From Zizania palustris (taxonomy: Eukaryota > Streptophyta > Magnoliopsida > Poales > Poaceae): a DNA stretch of 64,000 nt. The notes under the pieces were generated by a model that was not told the origin of the DNA, did not search any database, and saw only the letters and a program-made list of their open reading frames with translations. The position numbers were made by a program, and so were the translations under genes. Numbering within the stretch: the first letter of the stretch is position 1; every line of letters starts with the position of its first letter. Shown one piece after another: positions 1 to 9,900 of this stretch. The DNA lies in the NCBI GenBank assembly GCA_019279435.1, contig JAAALK010000287.1, positions 70,001,144-70,065,143 of the forward strand, written 5' to 3'.

Positions 1-560
1 AAAACTGCAAAGTGCATGTGCAAACCGGGAGGAGAGGAGTGGCATTGGACTGCTGGAGAGTGGAGACCAGAGCGGAGGGCGAGCGGCCATGGCGCACGAG
101 GCCGAACCGCACCGGAGAATGGAGACCAGAGCGCGGCCGGGGTGGGGCGCAAGAGCAGACCGCCGAACCAGGGCGCGCGTGAGGCCAGACCGTGGCGTGC
201 GAAGCCGGACCGTGGCGCACGAGGTTGGAACGCTGGAGCGCGGCGCACGGCGGTGACACGCGACGGCACGAGTGCCAAGAGCCCAGGAGTAGCTATGGTG
301 GCCACACATGAGTGCTAGGAAGCTAAAAAACCCTAAACACAGCCTACGTTTTTTGCTTTTTACCCCCGGAAGACCGGTTTATTACTGTAGTCACTGTCGC
401 CGCCTAGGGCGCCTAGGCACCGCGGTCAACCGCCTAGGCCGCGGTTGACCCGCCTAGGCACCTTGGCCACCTAGCCGGCCGCCTAGGTGCTCCGCACAGC
501 GCTGGGGTGGCGCCCAGCGCCTAATCCTGCCTAGGCGGGTGCCTAGAGCCGCATTTTAGA
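1..560. repeat. GC-rich repeat with CCTAGGCG-type motifs
   Basis: The block is GC-rich and ends in a run of GCCTAGG/CCTAGGCG motifs (about 398-548), the same subterminal motif seen in the hAT-like elements at 2365-3106 and 9685-11808. The 16-318 part is open on the plus strand but has Arg/Gly/Ala-rich composition and no recognisable domain, so I do not call it a gene. It is probably the inner and right part of a related TIR element whose left end is outside the window. It lies in an intron or the 3' part of the DnaJ gene. Confidence 0.4.
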
Positions 561-802
561 ACACAGCATTGAACTGGTCACGTAATTGAAACAATAACAT
601 GATAAACTTACATCAGGAAGTACCTTGATTTAAATTTCAGTTTAGAATGATCAGAAGTCTGTAGATTAAGATCAAGTTGGTGTATATTCAGGAATATGGG
701 TTAAAACACTGTCCACTTTTGCTAATCATTGTGTGTACAGGTAGTTTTATCAACTTTAACTGAAACAATATAATAGTTGAATCATAACGAGAAAGATTTT
801 AC
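561..802 (-). other. DnaJ gene intron (partial), no coding signal
   Basis: AT-rich sequence after the donor site of exon 7 (GT on the minus strand at 801-802). I see no further DnaJ exon before the left edge, so the rest of the C-terminal domain must lie outside the window. Confidence 0.5.
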
Positions 803-932
803 CTTTTTAACAGTACCCAAAATAGCTTCAATGTAGCTTATTGAAACAGTTGAATACAAGTTGATACCATCCCTTCTAATATCTGCTGGCTCCTCTATAT
901 CAAGACAAACATAAAGATCTCCAGGAGGCCCT
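803..932 (-). CDS. DnaJ exon 7: C-terminal domain (partial)
   Basis: 130 nt, acceptor AAAACAG and donor AAG|GTAAAA. It encodes GPPGDLYVCLDIEEP through SYIEAILGTVKK. Later exons are not in the window. Confidence 0.9.
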
Positions 933-3900
933 CTGTTTTCCAAATGTAAAAATGGTTTAGTCACATTCTTCTATATAGGCATGTATTATTTGGGCCATTC
1001 ATGCAAAAGAGAAACATATAAAAGGCAGGCAGAGGAAGGGGAGATGTAAAATAAGATGGAGAGGATGAAAGCAAAAGCAAGAGTGCATGTTCATGCAGAA
1101 ACCAAAGCATCACAAAACAGTATAATGATGCAACTGCTTCAACAACCAATATCCACAATACCCACTTGCAATTGTTCTAACATTTTCAGGTATGCCGACA
1201 TATAGACAGGCTAAATGTTATGCTCTGACAAGTGACAAATGATTTGCTCACCCTTTTGGCCCCGCATCACCTTCACCACGTACACGAAGAGTACTACCTT
1301 TGCTAACTCCTGGAGGAATTTTTACTTTGATCTCCTTTCTAACACGAACACGCCCCTCTCCAGCACATTTCCTGCAATACTCTGAAATGACTTCACCCTC
1401 TCCTGCACAAGTGGGGCAAATAGAAACCTACAAAAGAAGAAAGTTTAGAGGTTGATGAAATGATAACAACATGCCATAAGTATCAAGTGAAAGTAAAATC
1501 GTTGCATAGTTAGATAACAAGCCACCCAAAAAATCTATAAGCATAATTTATTTTTGGGTACTTTGCCAACTAAAACCTTGAGTTTCAGCAATCTTGTACA
1601 AAGCATAGCCTATATGAGGTCAGTCCACACAAGTGAGCAAAATAGCATAATTGAACATAGTGCAATCGCTTATCATACCAAGATTGAAAGCACATCTTCT
1701 GTTATCAATAATGTTCTTAATGATGCCAACATCAGTAAAATTGTTTTCTTTGGTTATTTTGATACCTTTTAATTTATCCTTCTTAAAACAACAACAACAA
1801 TAATGAAACCGTATTATAAAAAAAACAGAGTTAACACAGCTTGCATTGGTGCTAATATCTAGGTCCAATTCCCTTCTCATTACATTAGTGATAATTTATG
1901 TAATATTTTACACCACTACATTAGTCTAACAAACAAAATGCTCACATTCTACTATACCATGCAGATATTTATTTTCGATGCCAATATGCCATGTCACAAA
2001 CTATTGGTTGTTGCATACCAAATGGCAGGACCGACAAAGTTGGGGGTGCGCCCCGACGTGTCCTGGTGGCATCCTCGCGCACACGGATGGCGGCTTGGCC
2101 GGCGGTTGGCGGATCGACATGTAAGGCCTTGGCGGCACCAATGGCCCAGCTCGAGGACGAGCTGGTTTTCAAGGGGGGAAGAGATGTCACACGCCACGCA
2201 AGAAGGGGCCAACCCACAGCCCAATTAGGCCGGTGAACAGTACCGTGCGGTACTGTAGCAGATTAGTAATTAGAGGTTAGATTAGTTTAAGAGTCCAATT
2301 AGGTTAAGATTCCAATTCAGTTAGGATTGAGTTGTTAGATTAAATAAGTCCTAGTAGATTAAGGCATGGTTGTCACAGCGTCGCCTAGGCGACGCCTAGG
2401 CGCCGACTAAGCGTCCAGGCGGTCACCGCCGAACGCCATGGTCATTCGCCTCGCCTGGTGGAGTTAGGCGCCCGCCTGGAGCTTCTAGGCGTCGCCCATG
2501 GCGACTAGGCGATCGTCAGGCGTGTCTTGGCGGGCGCCTAGGGCAAGCTGTACTGTCTAAGGCGTGGTGGCGCCCTAACCCAAGGCCCAGATTCGACTTT
2601 CAGTTTGTCCCCTTCCCCTTGCGAGTTGCGCCGCCGCCTCAGCCCCTTGCGCCGCCGGCCGCCCGGCCGCCTCTGCATCCCCTCCCCTTGCGAGTTGCGC
2701 CGCCGCCTCTGCCCCTTGCGCTGCCGGCCGCCGGCTCTGCTTCCCCTTGCGCCGCCGGCCGCCCAGCCGCCTCTGCTTCCCCTCCCTATGCGCCGCGCTA
2801 CCGCCTCTACTTCCCCTCCCCGTGCGCCGCGCCGCCGCCTCTGCTTCCCCCTCCCCTGCTCCCTCGCCGCAGCAGGCAGCAGAAGGCAGCAAGCAGAAGG
2901 CAGCAACAGAAGGCAAGCAGAAGGCAGCAAGCAGAAGGCAGCAGAAGGCACGCAGAAGACATGTGTGCTATGGACATGTTTGCTGAAATGCTGAGTGCTG
3001 ACCTCTGTTTGCTGATTTTAATTGGTCGTCTAGGCGACGCCTAGGCGCCTAGGCATCCAGTCGGCCCCCTGGCGACTGGTTTCGCCGAGGCGTCGTGACA
3101 ACCATGGATTAAGGTTGTTAGAATCAGATTAAGGTTGTTAGATTAGATCAGCCTTGTGCCTATATAAACAGCGCTGATGCACTAGAGGAAATCGAGTGTT
3201 TAGAAAAGGCTTAGCCTCTATTGTATCCCTGCCTCGGCGGTGCGACGTGGAGCGTGGCTCCGTCGCACCGACGAGGGTTAGGGCCTCGATCAATTCTTCA
3301 GTTATCAATTCAGTCACAATGTTTTGCCATCCTCCTCGATCATGGATCCCGACCCGTGACAAAAGCACTGGAAAATCTTTATAAAAATAATGGTTTTAAA
3401 CAGTGATGCTACATTATTACCTGGGAGAACAGGCCAAATGGTGTTTGTTCAGTTCTCATTACTTGTCCTCGACCACCGCATGTGGCACATATTCTCATTT
3501 TTGACCCAACCTTTGATCCAGAACCAGCACATGCATCACATGTCTCCAAATGAGATAATATAATATCCTTTTCTGTTCCAAATATTGCCTCTGAGAACCC
3601 CAGAATCACATCGTATCTGGTGGAATAAGTTTATGTCAGTCCATACTCCATAAAGTACATAAGGTTTTTTACAAAATTATAGAAAAATAGCTACAGAACA
3701 ACTTAGTAGAAGAATCTGCTGTGCAACAGCCATGATTTGTTTGCAGAAAACATTCTAGAGCACAATAAAAAATTGTAGTGTTTGCAAAAAGGAAAAATAC
3801 AAAGGGGAACATAAAAACATTTGCCACAAAGTGAAAAGAGCCAAGAGTGCAATTTCATGGCAATATATTCCTGCCCAAGCATCCTCTTTCTATTATTCTA

Positions 3901-6900
3901 CAAGGTGTATTTTGACAAAGCATCGGCAAAAGGGAGTTATAAGGCTAACATAATGGTAGTGGAACACAACCATGATATCCTGTGATAGAGCTTGTCTTCC
4001 GGGTGGGGAGGCTGCGAAGGCTATAGGGATGAGATGCTGGTGGCCGGGTGCTAGGCCGCCGCCGGCATGTGGGCTCCATGGTGTCACGGCGTGTGGTCGA
4101 CGCGAGGGAAAAGCTTGGGGGAAACCCGGGCAACAAATTTGTTGCTAGGCTTACTTTATTTCATGACCCATCTAGGGTATTTATACTCCTAATAGCAATC
4201 TAATCCGATATCTTATCTCTATTTTTAAAACAGAAAGTAACTAAATTAAAGGAGGAAATCTAGCCCCTAATTGGGCCCATGCCTTCATAGTGTAGGCTGG
4301 TCCAAACATCTCTTGGCCTCTTCAAACAACTCGTCCTCGAGCTGAACATTGGGGTAGGTGTCCTTGAATGTTTGGAGCTGTTCCCAGGTGACATCGGTGG
4401 TAGACAACCTGTGCCATTGCACAAGGACGTGCCACACTCCCTAGTGGAGTCGAGCACGCAGGACACACTCGAGGGTTGGCAGGAGACGGTCGTCCAATGT
4501 GAGTGGTAGAGGTGGTGGTGCTATTGGGGGGTCGCCATGGTAGGGCTTGAACAGCCCTATGTGGAAGACATCGTGGAGGCGGGCACACTCTGGTAGCTAG
4601 AGCTAATAAGCCACCTAGCCAAGGCGCTCCAAGACCTGGAACGACCCGACGTAGCGGGAGCCAAGCTTCCCTTCGGTCCATGGCTCAAGGGAGTGGGCTG
4701 TTCGGTGGAGGAAGCACAGCCATACCCAATAAACCACCGCAAATTCTAGGTCACGGTGGTGTGTGTCGTAGTAACACTTGGAGAGCTGCTGGGCCTAAAG
4801 AAGATGTTCCCGAACCTCAGCGAGGAAGTCGCCGCGCTCGCGAAGGAGGGTGTCCACCATGTCCATGCATGTGGTGCCCTCCTTGTACGGCAACAGCGGT
4901 GGGGGCGATCGACCGTAGACCACCTAGAATGGAGTAGCGCGCAGGGTAGTGTGGAATGATGTGTTGTGCATAGTTATCAAGGCGTCGCCTAATCGGCACC
5001 TAAGCGACAATTAGGCGTCGAAGCGACCAGCGGTGGACACCACAGCCGACGCCCCACCTAATTAGAGTGTTGCGTCCGCCTCACCAAAAATGGCGCCTGC
5101 CTTACCAAAATGGCATCGACAGGATGCCAAGTCTCCATGGTAGAGCTCCTTGAAGCGCTCCCAGCTAGGCATGCCTTCGTCTTGCTCTAGCGCGTAGTAC
5201 TAGGTCTAGGCTACACCAACTAGATGGTACGAGGCGAGCCAGACACGATTTGAGGCAAGGGTGTGTTGTCCCTAAAAGAATTGTTCACACTGATTGAGCC
5301 AGTTAAGGTGGTCCTCAGAGCCATCATAGGTTGAGAAGTCGATCGTGTAGAAGCAGGGAGCTCATGGTCAATCTGGTGTCATGTACAGGGGCGATCAGAG
5401 CGCTGACGAAGGGGAAAGCACCAGCTGCTATCAAACACGACGCCTAGAACGCGCCTGCACCATGTAGGAGAGGTCCACCCGTGCTGTTGAAGAGGGGAGC
5501 ACCGCCTGCGCCATTGGTGCTGAGGTTGCGCCGACGCCAAGTGCAGAAACCGACAAGCTGACGCCTGTGGAGACCCTCATCAAGGGAAAATGCAAGGAAG
5601 GAATTGGTGACGACGAATAGGCAAATTGTATTTGGTGTATGGAAATGAAGGCCTTGGTGGAGATGACGTCCGACAAGGATGGCATCGCCGTACCGTACCC
5701 CGGCAGGGTATAGGGGAACCCCGGCGGTGTGGAGGCCACTAGGTTCAGGACCGACCTTGCCTCAACGATTGGCAGGCACACTGTGATTCCAGCGACACAT
5801 AGTTGTTATGACATCGCCATATCGTCGCCATATCGTTGCCATATCACCGTGGCGGAATTTTGCAATTCGCCACGGACTGCCATATCGCCTGGTGGTCTAT
5901 GGCTGCCACCACAGGCATGTGGCGCCACTGTGGCATTGCATGGCGCTCGCCATACGAAGCAGTTGTCGCTGTGAGCACTAAGGGCACGACACGGCGAGGG
6001 CGAGGTGAGGGCGTGGCGAGGGCACGGTGAGGGCGTGGCGTGGGCATGACGAGGGCGCTGCAGGGACCAGATCGAGCGAAGTGCAGGTGGCGGGGGTCAG
6101 ATCCAACGAACTGCAGGTGGCGGGGGCCAAATCCAGCGAACTGTGGGCAATAGAGGCCTCCGGCGGCGGCCAATGCATTAGTGCCGAAGATGGGGGAGAG
6201 AAGAGGAGGGAGAGGAGGGGAAGAAGTGTGGCGGCTGGAGAGGGCTGAGAGAAAGAGAGGGAGAGTGGGGAGAAGTTAGGGTTGAGAAATGGGCTTTAAA
6301 TGGGCTAAAATTTAAATGGGTCGTTTGGTCAAATATATATAAATAGATTATTTACTGAACTTTAAATATATTATGTTATTAGACATAATTTTAAATATTT
6401 TTTGGCAATTTAATTGTATATTTTTTATATTATAATGTATCTAAAATGACAATATTGTAAAATGATATTGTATTGTTATATTTATCATACTATATTACTG
6501 TTGTTATTTGCAATTTAGTATTTTCGTACATATATATTGATATATTTTTCTAAATCCTATAAGCTAATTTTCTATGTTGTTCACCACGCCGATGTGTCTA
6601 TGGCGACGTCGTGCCGCACACCATAAGCACTGTAAAGTTGTGAAGGTGGTAGGTTGTCACGCTTCACCGCATCGCCGTAACAAGTATGCAGCGACGACCT
6701 GCTTCAATTCCGCGATGACCTTGATCATGGGATCAACCGCCAAAGTTCCGATAGTAAGTATCGGAAGTTCCGGTTAATTTCTGGTCTCGATACAGAGAGC
6801 AATTGGTGTTTCGGAAGTTCCGATATGGTATCGGAAGTTCCGACGAGTCGGAAGTTTCGATTCGGAATCGGGGAATTTTTGTACTGATCGGAAGTTTCGA

Positions 6901-9900
6901 TATGGTATCGGAAGTTATGAGGTGGGCGAAAACAGATTGTATTTGTTGCGTGTCGTGCTGAATTTGGAGACCTAAAAAATACCTTGTCGGAAGTTCCGAT
7001 CCAGGATCGGAAGTTCCGATGTGGGGTATCAGATTGGATCTGTTACGAATACGGATTAGTTGTAACTAATTTGTGGGTTCCAAGATGTGCACGACCCAGG
7101 GGGCTTTCAGCCCTATGTAAGGAGAGGAGGAGGTCTTGGAACAAGGAATAAGCCTAGATTAGACCTAGCCACCCAAGAGTCCTCTCCTCCCTTTTTTGAT
7201 CTCAAACGTTGAGATCGAGGATTTCCCGTCTCTCACGTGCGGTGCTAGCACACTGCCGTGAGAGGAACTCCGTCCCTGTATGTGTGGACTCCGTGGAGGC
7301 GTTGCTACATAAGCGACGCTCATGGTCGTCACCACGAGGAAGGCGACTTCTTCATCGATTGGATCGGCGAGGAACGGCCGGGACAAAGCGAGGATAGGCT
7401 TGACGCGCTTCATCAACCTCTTCTTCCGCTACACCTAGCGCGTCAAGTGCTAGAAGGTACCGATCTATGATCTCACACGCGCATGAGCCTAGGGCTATAG
7501 GGCGGAAATTTTTGAATTTGCCAACTAGCGTAGCTCCCCTATTCCCCAACACAAAGTAGTTGGGGCGGCCATCGTCATTGTGTTCTGATCGCCATCCTCG
7601 GATACTAGCGTATATGATACCAGATTGATAGAGCATGTCTTCTGGGCGAGGAAGCTGTGAAGGCTGTAGGGATGAGATGCCAGTGGTTGGGTGCTAGGTT
7701 GTCAATGGTGTGTGGTCGCCGTGGTGTCACGACATGTGGTCGGCGCAAGGGAAAAGCTTGGGGGAAACTTGGCAACAAATATGTTGCTAAGCTTACTTTA
7801 TTTCATGACTCATCTAGGGTATTTATAGTCCTAGTAGCAATCTAATCAGATGTCTTATCTCTATCTTTAAAACAGAAAGTAACTAAATTAAAGGAGGAAA
7901 TCTAGCCCCTAATTGGGCCTATAATTGGGCCTATGCCTCTCATAGTGTAGGTCGGTCCTAACTTCTTGGTGTTGTTTCTTTGGAACAAGAAAGGAATAGC
8001 TAATGCATGTGTTTACTTGTAAATACTGAAGAGAGATGGAAGATTAATGAAGGCGGAAGGTAGAAAAAAGCATTAAAATTGTATGCACACCTTATATTTT
8101 GAAACTACATCGAAAGGAGTGTACACAATAGCACAATGCTAGATCTCCAAGGTTACATAATCAGTCAATTTTAAAGTTTGTGCTAACCAGTAGCCACAAT
8201 AATTAGTGGTGCTATGCAAATGTTATTTAAACAGATTTAGCAGACCATATGAACTACATAAACACCTAGGTCATTAATATAATATAACTTCAAGATCTCT
8301 TGCAACAAACCTGATGTCTTCACCCTGAACAGCGGTGCTCCTCCTGCGCGTCCTAAATGTGCCCTGGTCCATACCAGAAAAGCCACCCATGCTTGCTCCA
8401 AAGAATGTCTCAAAAAGATCAAATGGATTGCTCTGCTATAGAAAATGACAGATAAATAACTGAAGCCTTTTGTGAGTGAAAAGTATAAGCAATAGTTAAC
8501 ATGTAAATCTACTATCCTGAGCCAAAGAAATTGAATCAGTACACGTATAATGATATAATCACATTTAATATATTGCCTTGTAAATGCTGATTAAAGAATA
8601 GTTAAAAAGCAGTCCTGACGTACCGTGTAAGCTCCAGCTGAGCCTCCAACTGCACTCTTAACCCCAGCTTCACCATATTGATCATAGAGTGCCCTCTTCT
8701 TTTCATCTGACAGCACCTGATGACAATGAGATTAAGCACTTATAAAGTGGGAAATGAAACATAAAACAGAGAAACCAGAAAAGAAAACAGTGATGTTGTA
8801 GACAATTACTACCTCCATTAACAAATTGATGATGATATGGACATCAACACAGTCTCCAATGTACATGTCGCTACCTTTTCTATTAAAATATTTATATAAA
8901 AAATATAACTATATGAAAATCTTTTTCATGGCAAATCTACCAATGCCATTTTCACATATCTAATCCTAATATTTTTTAATTTAGTAATGATTTAAAATTT
9001 CAAAGTATGACTGCACATATTCTAGTAAATCATCCTTTTGAGAATAGAGGTAGTACAATAAAATAAATACACATGTCAATATTAAAAGCCTATAACTTTT
9101 CTTTTTCAGTAATATTCAATACAACCAAAACAGTAGAGGAATACACAAATTATAATGAATTGAATACCTCATATGCTGCGCTTATCTCTTTGAACTTATC
9201 AGTTGCTCCAGGTTCCTTATTGACATCAGGATGGTACTACAAACAAAAGACTTATCATTAATCTTGTCCATAAAAAATTAAATTAAATTAACACGTATGT
9301 TGTAAGAACCTTAGCAAACCGGCGATAGAGTAAAAGCATGCCACTTGGGAAGTATAAATCCCATTGTAAAATTTTGAGCCATGAAAATCTGCTACAGTCA
9401 AAAATATTGAGGACTTGTTCGAAAGAGGTATTTGAAATATAAGCTAAGTTCCAAATAAGAGCCTCCCCTGGGTACAAAAGTTCCTTTTTTTTGAAGAACA
9501 GTTGAAAAGCATCCTTTTATAAGTAGGCTGCTAAGGTTGTGAATTGTGACAATTCCCTTGTTCAGCCCAAATCAGGTGAAACAAGAGAAGAACCTGTAGA
9601 GTCTTGCTTTATTTACAACATATTATTCGATTTCACCCCTTTCTACTCCAATCCCTCCTATGTGCTTTGATGGTTACAGCTAGCCATAGTTGTCATGGCG
9701 TCGCTTAGGCGTCACTTAAGCGACGACTAGGCATCGGGGTGGACTCCGGCAGACGCCACGGCGGACGACTCGCCACAGTCGAATGTGGCGTCTGACACAG
9801 TGCATATGGCGTCTACCTAAGCGCATATGGCGTCACGCGGACGTCGTTATTCTTCACATGGACACCAGACGGCGGCAGCAAAGGGGCTGCGTCGAAGCCT

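Noticed and set aside
2538..3044. Several overlapping Pro/Ala/Arg-rich ORFs on both strands
   Set aside because: They lie inside hAT-like copy 1 and come from a degenerate CCGCC-rich repeat; no domain, and open in several frames at once.
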